In this document: one piece after another, positions 40,035-50,263 of the stretch
How positions within the stretch are numbered: position 1 is the first letter of the stretch
Layout of the letters: every line of letters starts with the position of its first letter
Virus record (IMG/VR): IMGVR_UViG_3300036719_002803
Location: 1 to 59,314 of that record
Direction: 5' to 3' (one strand)
Origin: a virus
Length of the DNA: 59,314 nt
The notes under the pieces: model-generated
Told to the model about the DNA's origin: nothing
The model's input: only the letters and a program-made list of their open reading frames with translations
Database searches by the model: none
Translations under genes and position numbers: made by a program

Positions 40035-43000
40035 TATGACCCAACCTTTCTATTTACTCCAGCTGCCATTTCTTTTAATCTCATCTCATTACGTATTTCT
40101 AGTGCAACATCTTTTGCTGTCACGTTTGTTCCATTTAATTCTACATTTATATTATATACTGATCCTGTTGCTGCCGCCGTAGCATTTGGATTAAATGGAT
40201 TCATGTTAGCTGGGATAACTGCTTCATCTTTATGAAGCATCGCAAGCATATTTGCAGGAACCATATTAATTCCATTTTCAAACATCGGTACGCCAAGGTT
40301 TGAAAGAGATTTAGTAACAAAACCACCGTTGGCAAGGATTAGTCCGCTAGGTGGATCAATTGTTTGAGAAGATGTAGACTTTGGAATACCACCGAAAGGA
40401 ACTTTTCCTAGTGAGGTTTTTAAACCAAATCCTGGGGAACCAACTTTCCAATTTGTAACTATGTCTCCAGTTTTATAACCAGTGTATCCTCTGCTAGATA
40501 AGAATTTTACAAAATCTTCATTGTGTAAATACATTGAGCTTCCACTAATTTTTGATCCTGTTGCTTTATTAAATGCCGCTGCCTCTAATGCCAATCCAGC
40601 ATCGTCAATCGGTCCTTTACCTAAAGCTGTTTTAATCCAAGCAAATGGTGACAAGCTTAGTTTATGTGCCACTTCTCCAAATTGTGCGCCCTCAAATATC
40701 CCCTTAGTGGATCCATAAGTGCCAAGACCAAAGTTTGCCATTGCTGGGCTTTTTCTTCCTATTGATGGCTGTAATGAATCTATAGGAGAATGAGCAAAAT
40801 GTGTAAACGCTTTTGCTTCTTTAATATTTGCTAACATTTTAGCAATTTTTGCTACTCCACCAGGACCAAATGGAACACCTAATTGCGTTGGCTGTGGCCC
40901 CCCAACATACTTTACTCCAAATAGAATTCTATTTAAGAATGATTGTTTTGGGTCTGGCTTTGCATGATACCCAAACGAAGATACTGGACCACCGTTTGCA
41001 AACATGAGTGGCCCTAGTCCATAGGCTCCATTACCGATACCGCCCATAGAGGCTCCAGAGCCTGCAAGGCGCATAGGGTCTTTGTCTAGACCCATTCCTG
41101 GGCTTGTAAATGGCTTGCGTGGCTGCTCAAGCATCTGATGCATGTAGTCTGAATGCTGTGGAACCTTTCCAGTAAACTTAAGTCCTGGTATTTCTGTTCC
41201 GCCCCAAATATCCATGCCTGGACTACGTGGTCCAATAAATCTTGAAAGCTCTCCCCAGTATTGTCCAAAAGGATTTCCTATCGGTCTTCCAGATCTTGAA
41301 TATGGAACACCTGGTTTCTTTTGTCTTGGTGATGTAAGAATTGGACCGCCATCTGCTCTTCTAAGTGCTTTGTGCCAACCATCTACAACATCTGCACCAC
41401 CAGCGGCGTCTACAGCCTTTGCACTAAATACATACTCTCCATCTGAAAGCATTGCTGGAATAGAATCCGATGTTGCCGTTCCTGGACCAGTAACTTTTCC
41501 TCCTGGATTAAAGTGTTTTATATATCCGCCATCTGCTTTTTGCAAAACTGCTGGCAATAAGTCATCTGCGCCAGCTCCCTGCCCCCTATATGTCTTTCCT
41601 TTATATGTAAAGAACTGATCTGCTCCTAATTTATTGTCCTTCATTAAAGCTCTTCTACCTTGAGAATTTAAGCTTCCGTCTTCTTGCAAATACTTATCAT
41701 ACTTGCTACCTTTAACTTCTAATGCTTGAGCCTTTGATCCGTATTTAATATCACCCTTATACTTACCTAGTGCTTCCACAAGGTCGTCACGTAATTTTCT
41801 CAAAGTAACATTTCCAGTTATAGCAACTGCTAGCTTGCTTACAGCTGCAATATCTTTATTAAACTGGGAAAGAGAATCATTGTTTACTGTTGTATTTGTT
41901 GAAAGAATAGGTCTTCCCTGTGCATCAAATCCAGTTGGAGATCCAGTAGTTACTGTTTCAGGAACTTTTGGCTTTCCGTCTGAATTAAAATATCCTGGGA
42001 ATGCATTTCTTATTGTTTGTGCAAGCAGGCCTGGTCCAGTACCAGCCTTTTGCATTTCTTTTAGGAAACTAATAAGCTGTTTCTTAATATCTGCTTCTTC
42101 TTCAACTCTATCTTTACCTGAAAGAAGCTGTGCGTTAACAGCTCTTGTACTAAGCTCGTTATACGTTAGCTGGAATTTTTCAAGAGATTCTTTTATATCA
42201 GCTGCTACTGCAGAGTTATCTTGATTATTTTGAAAAACAGTATTCTTTTTATCTTGTGCGTCTTGTATTGCTTGTGCATCTTTTTCTAAAGGTGCCTTTG
42301 CTTTATTTGCTGCATCCTCTATTGCTTTTTGAGCAAGGTCGGCTTGTCTATTAAGTGTGAGTTGATCTATATCCAACTTGGCTTGATTTGCTGCAGCCAT
42401 GTCTCCACGAGAGACAGCATCTGCATATTCTATCTGAAGCTTTTGTAATTGCAATGCATAATTTGATGCATCTTGAGTTGCTCTTAAGGCCTCCAGCTTT
42501 TTATTTTTTTCTTCATCTATAAGCTTAATTTTTTTAGCAATTGCTTTTAATTCTTCCTGTGCACTTCTTTGAGAAGCTGCATTTGCTCTTTGAGCTGCTG
42601 CAGAAGTTGCAGCAATTGTTTTTTGAAGTTTAGATAAAGCAGATCCAACAGTCGCGTATGTGGTAGCAGAATCAGCAGCTTGTGTTAGCTGGGAGATTCC
42701 TGTTCCGATTGCTGAAGTAAATCCAGCAAGTTTTGATGCTAGAGTAGAATCTATTTTGCTTAGATCAATATTTATTCCAGCAGTAAAAAGTTTCCACTTT
42801 GCAAGTATTCCCTTTATAGTGTCTGATTCATTAATGATTCCCGCTAGCAAAGGTTGTGTTTTTTGAAGATTTAAGTATACGTCTCTACCTATTTCTTTAT
42901 TCATGCCTGGGTTATTTGTTTCTGCTTTAGACATAACCATTTCATAAGCTTTAAACTCATCTATAACATTTCCAAGCTCATCTTTTGTTCCAACTAAAGA

Positions 43001-46000
43001 TTTTGTTGCTTCAGAAAATACACCTATTAGTCCTTCAAAACCGTTTCCTACCTCTTTATACCAATCAGCAGTTCCTGTTCCTTTGCTTAAGGTGTTTACC
43101 AAATTTCCAACAGAAAATTCTGCCGCTGTAGCTTTATCTGTTATTGCTCCAAATTCTGTATTTGCAAGCAGTTTGTATGCTTGAGAGGCTTTATTGCTAT
43201 TTGCTAAAGCACCGTATATTTTTTTATTTGCTTCTTCAACGCTCATTCCAGCAGCAACCATTTGTGCTTTTTGATTATTAATTAATCTTTGTGTTTCTGC
43301 TGTTGTTTCTGATCTATTTAAGGATTCAATTACATCTTTTAATTGTTTTCCTTCTTCTTTTGCCTTCTTTAGTTCCTCTATTGATTGAGGTAGTCCAGGC
43401 ATACCAATTGAGTTTCCTTCTGCACCCTTGGCTGCTGCGGTTGCTAATTTTTGTTTATCTATGTAGCCTTGCATGGTTTCTTTAAGATTAAAATACTTTA
43501 TTCCAGCCTGCTCCGCAGCTTTAGCTGTCATAGAAAGTCCTATAGAAGCATCTTGCTGAGCATCTTTATAATCCTTATAAATTTTAAATGCTGCAGTTGC
43601 AACCGTTATTGCTGCTCCTATTAAACCAAAGCCCTTAGCAAATCTTGCAAGCATAGCTCCAAATTTTGCTAGCCCGCTCATTGACAATGAAAATCCTTTT
43701 AGCGCAGTTCCAGCAGACTTTATGCCAGTACCAACTTTACCCCATGGAAGCATTGGAAGTATTGAAGTAGCAGCCATAACACCCATGCCAACATTCATAC
43801 CTGACATTTCTTTTCCTAGGATGTTAACCTTTTCTTTGCTCATCAATGCCATTCCGCCCATTGATCCAGCCATTCCAATTCCCATTTGAGAACCCATACT
43901 CATACCATTGTATCTTCTTGGGATATTTATTCCTTCAGCTTTAGCTTGCTTTGCGGTCATTACGTTTCCGTCTACAAGGTACTCTGTTCTTCTCATTCCT
44001 AGAGTTCCTACTTTTCTAGACTGAATATTATCGCCCAAATCCTTGTAATTTCCAACAAAACCTGGGCCAAAGAATCCTTGTGCTGGTGCTTGTCCAACAG
44101 GATATCTAGCTGCTGCAAATGCATTTTGCTCTCTTATGATTGCGTTTTGTGCTCTTCTGGCAAAATTTAATGTTGATGTGGCAGCTGATCTTACAGAACT
44201 GCTCATGGTTGTAGCAGTATTCTTTATAGACTGAGTAATAACTCTTGCATTTATATCTATAGCTTTTGCTAGCTGCATAGAGTCTACCTTAATTGAATTT
44301 CCCATAGATCTAAAAGCTGCTGATAAATATTGAGTTTTCATTGCTGCTGAATTTCTAAATGGGTCGATCATATTGTTAACCATTACTTGTCCAGGGTTGT
44401 AGAAGCTTGTTGTTCCAGATCTAACTGCTTCTCTTCCTAATCCTGTTGTTAAAGCCTGTTGACCAGTAATTTGACGAGATGAAGCCCTAGATCTTTCTGC
44501 TGCTAAATCTCTTTCTCTTTGTGCACGTTGTTCCGCTTCCCAATTAGCTCTTGCAGCAGGGTTTCCTGGTCTACGTGAACCATCTTTTCGACCATAGGCA
44601 CGTCTTCCTGGCTTAATTGGGCCGCCACCAACTGGACCTCCAGCATTAAGATATTTTGGATTAGCATGCACGGCATGATATTGACTCCAATCAACCTCTA
44701 TACCATCATCCAATCTTTTAAGCATTGCTTGATAAGGAGGTCTAAGATCTACAGGTAAATCATTTATTATTTTTAATAATTTTGGACGAGCATCTTCTAA
44801 TATTTTCTTCATTCGTCGACCATATTTTTTCGGACTCATCTTAGAAATTATTGGTGCAGTGTCACGTGCGAAATCTTTTCTTGCTCCACCTTTAACGGCA
44901 AGTAGATTAATCATTGCTTGCTTTTCCATAGAGTTCATTTCATCAGCTGTTGCAAGACGTGTATTGCCAGATGCTTTAGGTAATACTCCAGCTTGCCCAA
45001 CATCTGGATTAAAATTACCATACACGTTTGCTCTAGATAAATCTTTGTTGTTTAAAAGAAGAGAATTAGCAAGCTGTCTGAGCACTGTATCTTCATCCCA
45101 TGGCACATTAGTGTTTGCAAAGCGTGGGTCGTAATCTGATTCTAAAGCAAGTAGCTTGGTTCTTTTTGTTGGATCTACTGGATTTGCAACTGTCCTAGCT
45201 GTTTGTACTGGAGAATGTATTCCAAAAAGATCTCTTGCAATTTGAGTGCCAATTGGCTCATGGACGGCAGTTAATTCATTAGGAACACCTTTAACAAAAA
45301 CTTTTTTGTTACCGACCTTATACAATCCAGATACACCAGGTACAGGATAACTCATCCCTGTGCTTGCAGAAATTTGATGCCCATACTCAGTTACTGGCAT
45401 ATCGGCAAACTTGCCTAGCGAGCTTCTTGAGCTTAATTCTCTTGCCTTTGCTAAAATCTTTAATTGTTTATCTGGTGCAAGCAATCTTAATGCAGGAGCA
45501 ATATTTCCATAATTTGATCTGCCCCTAGATATGTATCCACCTGGAATCATTCCGCCAAGATTGTATCCACCCATAACAAGCCTAGGAGGTCTTGTTGGTA
45601 GCCATCTTTGTCTTTTTGCAGCTGCTTCTAAAAACATCCGTAAAGAATTTTTTTGCTCTTTAGTTGCCCTAACAACTCTTCCTGATTCATATTCAGATTT
45701 GGTTTTAAACTTTCCATCATCTTGAACTGCGGCATATAGATCATCTACTGTTGCAAACTTATCCATTCCTGTGCGCTTTAAGGCTAGCTCGAAGTTTTCT
45801 CTTGCATCTGCTGCATTTAAATTTAGAACATCTCTAGAGAGACCAATTCCTTCAAGTCTGCTCATTATGTTATTTATTCCAGGAGGTAGTACTGCAGCTA
45901 ATCCCATATAGCCACTAGTCATATATCCAAGATCTTTACGTCTTCTAAAATGTGCTCTTTCATGCAATCCTTGAATAATTGGCATACCATCTTTATTTTT

Positions 46001-49000
46001 AAATGTTGTTGGTGAAACCGCTTCTATTAAATCCTTTACTCCAACAAAATTTGGAAAACGATTTTTATCCATCATAGCATCTCTAACATCATTTAGCTTA
46101 TAATTTAAAGCGTTGCTCTTGCTTTCTTGAGCTGTTTTAGCATTCTTAACACGTAACTTTGGATACTTCTTTTCTAAATTTTGTACCTGTTTAATTCTTA
46201 TCTTAACGAACTCTTCATCAGATCCACCAGACATCATCTTTGCTTTATCAAAGTTAGATGTTGCTTTCTTAATAGCTTCATCTACTGGCATTCCTGCAGT
46301 TCCAGCCAGCTCTGCTGCATCCAGCATAATCATTCTAATTCTTAGATCATCTTCATATCTTGGATTATTTATAAATCTTAAATATTCTTTGTATTGTTTT
46401 TTAAATAGTCTTTCGTCCATCTTGCTAGATGGTGTCTTATCTGTCTTCTTCCCATAGCCAGGAATACCGTTCATAATCTGCCCACCAAAATTGTATCCGC
46501 TATTTGCTGCATCAACTGCTGCATAAAGCTCAGGCATTCTTTGAATTTGAGGACCAAAAACTACTTCCCGTGGAGTAAGAGCTGCTGTAATATTTCCACC
46601 GTCATTTAAATATGTGCTTGGAGCCATTGCAACTAATGGGGCATTTGCTGGATCCATTGCAGCTTGCTGGTTCAAAACATATCCGCCTAGTGGAACACTT
46701 CCCAATCTATCATCATAGTCTACTGAAGATGGTCCTGAAACCACTGTTTTGTTTGGACCAAATGATTCAATGTCTCCACCTATATTAAATTTAGGCATTC
46801 TTGTTGTTTGAATACTGTAAGGTGCGCCAAATGTTCTTACACCACGGACTCTTCCAAACTCTTCCATGACGGCAGCATTTGTCTTTTTCTTATACAAATC
46901 TCTAAGTGTAAACTGTCCATTAGCATCAACAACTGGTTGATCCATCATTGGAGCTCTTGTTAAATCAATTGTTCTTCCTCGTCCAGCAGCATACATACTT
47001 ACTGCTGATCCCATGTCTGCTTCTATTTGTGCATTAAGTGCAAGTATTCTTGCTTTTGCTTGATCAACAGTAATTTCTGCATTTCTCATTTGTTGAACAA
47101 TTAATGCAGATTGAGTTGCTGCGCTATCTGCAAATCTTTGAGTTATTGGAAGAATATCATCGAATGTATCTAGCAGTTCTCTGCTTACCGTTCCACCCAT
47201 TGCAATTGTTTTCTTTAGATTTGCAACTTCTTGCTCTGTTTGCATTCCTAGAGTTGCCATCAACGCATGGAATTTTGCAGCCTCTGGCGCAACAATTCCT
47301 GTTGATATTCCCTTTACACTTGTTAGCCCTTCAACATTCGGAAGTCTATCGTGCATATAAATTTGAGGGGTTCTAGATATTCCTCTATTTACTGGTATAG
47401 CTCCTGGCACACCACCAAACAAGGTGGCTGGGTTATTAGGATCTCTTGGTCTAATGTGAGACATTGCTCTAGTATTAAGATCTCCAACATATGGATCGTT
47501 AGGGTCAACTACTCTTCTTCCATGAGCAGGAGCAACAATTGCATTTCCAGCAACTGTAGACACTCCTGCGTTTACTGGAACTGCGCTCTTCATTGATGCT
47601 GCTTGAAGGTTTTGATAATCTAAAACAAGTTTTTGTAATGCATTATGAAGAACTTGAGCTGCAGCGGCATCTGAATAAAATGCATTCTCAACCATTTCTG
47701 CTGCTTTTTGAGCAGCAATAATTTCTGGAGTAAGCATCTTCCATCCATTTGCTCTCATAAAGAAAGATCTAAGCTGGACTATTCCCTTTGTTATATAACC
47801 AAAGAAGTTAGCAAGTACACCAGTTAACATAATTAGTGGACCAACTAATGCTGTAAATCCTGCCATAAATGTGAGAGCTTTTTTAATTGGTGTTGGCAAC
47901 TCAGTAAAGAAGTTTAGAATTTTTGATGCTGCATTTATAAGCTTTGTTGCTACTCCAAGAAACTCTTCTCCAACGCTTGCAAGCTCTGCTTTAAGGCTTT
48001 CCATTGCCTTTCTATATTTACCAGATGCAGACTCTGTAATCATTCCTAATTCTCGCTCTGCAATTCCCGCCAAATCTGAAGTACTTGCTTTCATTAAATC
48101 CATAACCTGAAGCGTCTGGCTTCCTTCTTTTCCAAGGTTGTTTAGGAGTGCGCTCATTCTTGCAAACTGGAATTTACCAAACATTTGTTCTAGTGCTCTA
48201 GCTTTGCTTAAAGGATCTAGTTTGTTAAGAGCTGTTTGTAAATCTGTAAGCATTCCAGTTGTGTTTCCAGTATTTTTTGCAACCATACCCAGAACATCTA
48301 TGCCGAAATCAGACATCATGCCAACTGTTTGCTTTGTTGGATTAATAAGAGAAGCCAAACCTGACTTTAATGCGTTTGCACCTTCAGATGCGTTAATTCC
48401 ACCCTCTCTCATTGCAGTCATGTAAAGAGCTAAATCTTCAATGCTGCCTCCGAGCTGCTGTATAACTGGACCAGCTTTTGGAATTGCTTCCACTAAGTCA
48501 TTAAGTGTTGTAGAAGTCTGGTTTTCAACTGCGTTAAGAAAGTTAATTGATTCTGTAAGCTGTTGTGTATTTTGCTTAAAAGCTGTTTGAATTGAAAGAG
48601 TAGCCTTCATGGCATCTTGTCTATCTACTTCTCCAAGGATTGCAAGTCTGGTTGTTTCTTCTATGGAACCTAAAAGGTCGTTGCCCATCTTTCCAGTTGC
48701 CGCAATATCTGCACCTAGGGCAATCGTATCTTTAAAAGAAGCTCCCATTGTTTGAGATAAAGATTTTGCTGTCTGTACAACTTCTTCTCTAATTGCTTTT
48801 AAGTCGGTTGCAGAAGTTGCAGCTAGCCCACCATAAACTTTTGTAAGTCTTACAAGCTCTTGGTCTGCTTCTCTAAAAGCTTTTCCTGCTGCAGCACCGA
48901 ACATTGTTAATGGAACTGTAAGTCCAACTGTAAGCTGACGACCTGCCCACTGGGTATTTTTACCCCAGTTAATTAAAGATCCTGCTCCTTCAGATAGTGC

Positions 49001-49489
49001 ACGATTCATTATCTGAAGTTCCATGCGAGCTAGCTGTGCGCTATTTTTTACGGCATCCAAACCTCTTGGAATCATAACGTTGTACTGCATTAGACCTTGA
49101 GCATTTCTACCTAAAGGTTGTAGAACTGAGTTTTGAAGCATTACCTGCTCTTTGGCAAGCTCCCTTATCATTCCCTTTTGAGTTGTAGCATGCTCTCTAA
49201 ATGTCTGGAAATAGTTCTTAAGCTTTAATCTTCCAGAGTCTAGGTTTTTACCAAACTTATCTACATCAGAATTAAGGTTTACAAAGTGACTAGAAAACTG
49301 TCCGCTTCCAGTTAGTGTATCTCTAAATAAGTTATTTGCTAATTTTGTTGAAGCAGATATTGCTCTATTCGATGAAAGAAGTTCTCTTTGTAATTGTTGG
49401 AGACTAGAACTAGCCCTGTGTACTTCAGACACAAGGCTAGACAAGTCGGCTTTGGCGACTATACTGGTTACAATTTGTTCGTCAGCCAC
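40034..49489 (-). CDS. Giant tape measure protein with embedded enzyme-like segments
   Basis: At 3151 residues it is among the longer tape measures. The N-terminal third has the usual TMP core (GALITR-like region ITRTDLKA, repeated AxxxGG, TTLNDLVEAIPKAG and NFFGYITKG) and membrane-like helices. Low-complexity G/P-rich linkers such as SDSIPAMLSDGEYVFSA separate domains. Residues near 1176-1180 are HERAH. Residues about 1380-1500 resemble a kinase: VFVKG (Lys1400), Glu1411, and KDLSRAN with Asp1483 and Asn1488. Residues about 2890-2950 resemble an ADP-ribosyltransferase (AHSPID, GLGTYGS). Hydrophobic helices lie near 1900-1960. It sets tail length and may enter the host during injection. Confidence 0.92.
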   Translation of the reverse strand: MADEQIVTSIVAKADLSSLVSEVHRASSSLQQLQRELLSSNRAISASTKLANNLFRDTLTGSGQFSSHFVNLNSDVDKFGKNLDSGRLKLKNYFQTFREHATTQKGMIRELAKEQVMLQNSVLQPLGRNAQGLMQYNVMIPRGLDAVKNSAQLARMELQIMNRALSEGAGSLINWGKNTQWAGRQLTVGLTVPLTMFGAAAGKAFREADQELVRLTKVYGGLAATSATDLKAIREEVVQTAKSLSQTMGASFKDTIALGADIAATGKMGNDLLGSIEETTRLAILGEVDRQDAMKATLSIQTAFKQNTQQLTESINFLNAVENQTSTTLNDLVEAIPKAGPVIQQLGGSIEDLALYMTAMREGGINASEGANALKSGLASLINPTKQTVGMMSDFGIDVLGMVAKNTGNTTGMLTDLQTALNKLDPLSKARALEQMFGKFQFARMSALLNNLGKEGSQTLQVMDLMKASTSDLAGIAERELGMITESASGKYRKAMESLKAELASVGEEFLGVATKLINAASKILNFFTELPTPIKKALTFMAGFTALVGPLIMLTGVLANFFGYITKGIVQLRSFFMRANGWKMLTPEIIAAQKAAEMVENAFYSDAAAAQVLHNALQKLVLDYQNLQAASMKSAVPVNAGVSTVAGNAIVAPAHGRRVVDPNDPYVGDLNTRAMSHIRPRDPNNPATLFGGVPGAIPVNRGISRTPQIYMHDRLPNVEGLTSVKGISTGIVAPEAAKFHALMATLGMQTEQEVANLKKTIAMGGTVSRELLDTFDDILPITQRFADSAATQSALIVQQMRNAEITVDQAKARILALNAQIEADMGSAVSMYAAGRGRTIDLTRAPMMDQPVVDANGQFTLRDLYKKKTNAAVMEEFGRVRGVRTFGAPYSIQTTRMPKFNIGGDIESFGPNKTVVSGPSSVDYDDRLGSVPLGGYVLNQQAAMDPANAPLVAMAPSTYLNDGGNITAALTPREVVFGPQIQRMPELYAAVDAANSGYNFGGQIMNGIPGYGKKTDKTPSSKMDERLFKKQYKEYLRFINNPRYEDDLRIRMIMLDAAELAGTAGMPVDEAIKKATSNFDKAKMMSGGSDEEFVKIRIKQVQNLEKKYPKLRVKNAKTAQESKSNALNYKLNDVRDAMMDKNRFPNFVGVKDLIEAVSPTTFKNKDGMPIIQGLHERAHFRRRKDLGYMTSGYMGLAAVLPPGINNIMSRLEGIGLSRDVLNLNAADARENFELALKRTGMDKFATVDDLYAAVQDDGKFKTKSEYESGRVVRATKEQKNSLRMFLEAAAKRQRWLPTRPPRLVMGGYNLGGMIPGGYISRGRSNYGNIAPALRLLAPDKQLKILAKARELSSRSSLGKFADMPVTEYGHQISASTGMSYPVPGVSGLYKVGNKKVFVKGVPNELTAVHEPIGTQIARDLFGIHSPVQTARTVANPVDPTKRTKLLALESDYDPRFANTNVPWDEDTVLRQLANSLLLNNKDLSRANVYGNFNPDVGQAGVLPKASGNTRLATADEMNSMEKQAMINLLAVKGGARKDFARDTAPIISKMSPKKYGRRMKKILEDARPKLLKIINDLPVDLRPPYQAMLKRLDDGIEVDWSQYHAVHANPKYLNAGGPVGGGPIKPGRRAYGRKDGSRRPGNPAARANWEAEQRAQRERDLAAERSRASSRQITGQQALTTGLGREAVRSGTTSFYNPGQVMVNNMIDPFRNSAAMKTQYLSAAFRSMGNSIKVDSMQLAKAIDINARVITQSIKNTATTMSSSVRSAATSTLNFARRAQNAIIREQNAFAAARYPVGQAPAQGFFGPGFVGNYKDLGDNIQSRKVGTLGMRRTEYLVDGNVMTAKQAKAEGINIPRRYNGMSMGSQMGIGMAGSMGGMALMSKEKVNILGKEMSGMNVGMGVMAATSILPMLPWGKVGTGIKSAGTALKGFSLSMSGLAKFGAMLARFAKGFGLIGAAITVATAAFKIYKDYKDAQQDASIGLSMTAKAAEQAGIKYFNLKETMQGYIDKQKLATAAAKGAEGNSIGMPGLPQSIEELKKAKEEGKQLKDVIESLNRSETTAETQRLINNQKAQMVAAGMSVEEANKKIYGALANSNKASQAYKLLANTEFGAITDKATAAEFSVGNLVNTLSKGTGTADWYKEVGNGFEGLIGVFSEATKSLVGTKDELGNVIDEFKAYEMVMSKAETNNPGMNKEIGRDVYLNLQKTQPLLAGIINESDTIKGILAKWKLFTAGINIDLSKIDSTLASKLAGFTSAIGTGISQLTQAADSATTYATVGSALSKLQKTIAATSAAAQRANAASQRSAQEELKAIAKKIKLIDEEKNKKLEALRATQDASNYALQLQKLQIEYADAVSRGDMAAANQAKLDIDQLTLNRQADLAQKAIEDAANKAKAPLEKDAQAIQDAQDKKNTVFQNNQDNSAVAADIKESLEKFQLTYNELSTRAVNAQLLSGKDRVEEEADIKKQLISFLKEMQKAGTGPGLLAQTIRNAFPGYFNSDGKPKVPETVTTGSPTGFDAQGRPILSTNTTVNNDSLSQFNKDIAAVSKLAVAITGNVTLRKLRDDLVEALGKYKGDIKYGSKAQALEVKGSKYDKYLQEDGSLNSQGRRALMKDNKLGADQFFTYKGKTYRGQGAGADDLLPAVLQKADGGYIKHFNPGGKVTGPGTATSDSIPAMLSDGEYVFSAKAVDAAGGADVVDGWHKALRRADGGPILTSPRQKKPGVPYSRSGRPIGNPFGQYWGELSRFIGPRSPGMDIWGGTEIPGLKFTGKVPQHSDYMHQMLEQPRKPFTSPGMGLDKDPMRLAGSGASMGGIGNGAYGLGPLMFANGGPVSSFGYHAKPDPKQSFLNRILFGVKYVGGPQPTQLGVPFGPGGVAKIAKMLANIKEAKAFTHFAHSPIDSLQPSIGRKSPAMANFGLGTYGSTKGIFEGAQFGEVAHKLSLSPFAWIKTALGKGPIDDAGLALEAAAFNKATGSKISGSSMYLHNEDFVKFLSSRGYTGYKTGDIVTNWKVGSPGFGLKTSLGKVPFGGIPKSTSSQTIDPPSGLILANGGFVTKSLSNLGVPMFENGINMVPANMLAMLHKDEAVIPANMNPFNPNATAAATGSVYNINVELNGTNVTAKDVALEIRNEMRLKEMAAGVNRKVGS

Positions 49490-49890
49490 TAATTACTCCT
49501 AGAGTATCCTAACCCTGCGCCAATTCCAAATCCAGCTTTTGCTGCGAAGGGCCCTTGTAAACCAACAACATCATCTGCTGATGCATTTATTCCAAGTGCT
49601 CTTCTTTGGATATCTTCAAAGGTAGAACCTTTTTCTTTTTCTTCTACACCATCATCTAATTGTATTCCTTTTAGTGACGCTGCAAATTTTCTTTGGTTAT
49701 GCTCTTTCTCATTTATCGCTGTTATGGTTTGAACCAATTCTGGCATTGATAAATTTTCTTCTAATTCTTCGTAATTCTTCCAGTGACCCAGAAGAAAAAC
49801 TTGTCCTTCTAAAGCGGCTAAATCTAGTTCTGACCAGCCAGTACCGCTGCCGCTATTAGGTTTGGGTCGTCCATCTTGATTCCTCCGCAA
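49489..49890 (-). CDS. Tail assembly chaperone, frameshifted extension
   Basis: The second chaperone frame (133 codons open to 49890). The part read after the frameshift starts at the CCCAAAC site (49860-49866) and gives about 120 residues, hydrophilic and helical, with no domain recognised. It is expressed as the C-terminal half of a 222-residue fusion with the first chaperone, as in lambda gpG-GT. Its own ATG at 49890 is probably not used. It ends at the tape-measure start. Confidence 0.85.
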   Translation of the reverse strand: MRRNQDGRPKPNSGSGTGWSELDLAALEGQVFLLGHWKNYEELEENLSMPELVQTITAINEKEHNQRKFAASLKGIQLDDGVEEKEKGSTFEDIQRRALGINASADDVVGLQGPFAAKAGFGIGAGLGYSRSN

Positions 49891-50156
49891 ACTTCAAGGA
49901 TTCTATTAATTGTTGGAACATCCAATGCATCTTCTAGCTTGTCAAGATCAGCAACTAGGTCTGGAAGCTGTGTTTCTAGTGCTACTCCGCATGCTTCAAC
50001 CAAAATTCCAAGTGTTGCTGTTTCATCTTCTGCATCTTGAACTTTCTTAATTACTTCCATAAACTTTCGTAGCTGCTTGATTGATAGTGGCTTGAGCTTT
50101 ACTTTAGCTCCGCTTTGTAGTTCAATCTCTTCTACATCATATACTGTTGTTGCCAA
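49824..50156 (-). CDS. Tail assembly chaperone (unshifted product)
   Basis: A 110-residue protein of the gpG type: it follows the major tail protein and precedes the frameshift partner and tape measure. It begins with TTG at 50156 with AAGGAGG upstream, and its product starts MATTVYDVEEIELQ. It is helical with conserved LKPLSIKQLRKFMEVIKK. The C-terminus carries the slippery site at codons for DDPN. It assembles on the tape measure with tube subunits and leaves the virion. Confidence 0.88.
   Translation of the reverse strand: MATTVYDVEEIELQSGAKVKLKPLSIKQLRKFMEVIKKVQDAEDETATLGILVEACGVALETQLPDLVADLDKLEDALDVPTINRILEVCGGIKMDDPNLIAAAVLAGQN
49860..49866 (-). promoter_or_regulatory. Programmed -1 frameshift site CCCAAAC
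   Basis: In frame zero the bases read C-CCA-AAC, exactly the X-XXY-YYZ arrangement. A -1 slip leads into the downstream frame at PNSGSG, giving the fused chaperone. Just downstream GC-rich repeats (AGCGGCAGCGGTACTGGCTGG) could form a stimulatory hairpin. Confidence 0.9.
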
Positions 50157-50184
50157 TTTATCCTCCTTAAGGATCGTCTAAATT

Positions 50185-50213
50185 ATTATAGCATAACCAT
50201 TATAAGGGTACAA
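50185..50213 (-). promoter_or_regulatory. Promoter of the chaperone/tape-measure operon
   Basis: Minus strand TTGTAC (50208-50213), 17 bases, TATAAT (50185-50190) with TGC extension. It lies immediately after the terminator of the major tail gene and about 23 bases before the TTG start, with AAGGAGG between. Confidence 0.6.
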
Positions 50214-50217
50214 CAGC

Positions 50218-50243
50218 AAAGCCCCCAATTTCTTGGGGGCTTT
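50218..50243 (-). terminator. Terminator after the major tail protein
   Basis: AAAGCCCCCAA/TTGGGGGCTTT forms an 11-pair stem with a GAAA tetraloop on the minus strand. Short T run after. It sits 20 bases beyond the major tail stop. Confidence 0.85.
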
Positions 50244-50263
50244 GATATTAATTATTAATATAA

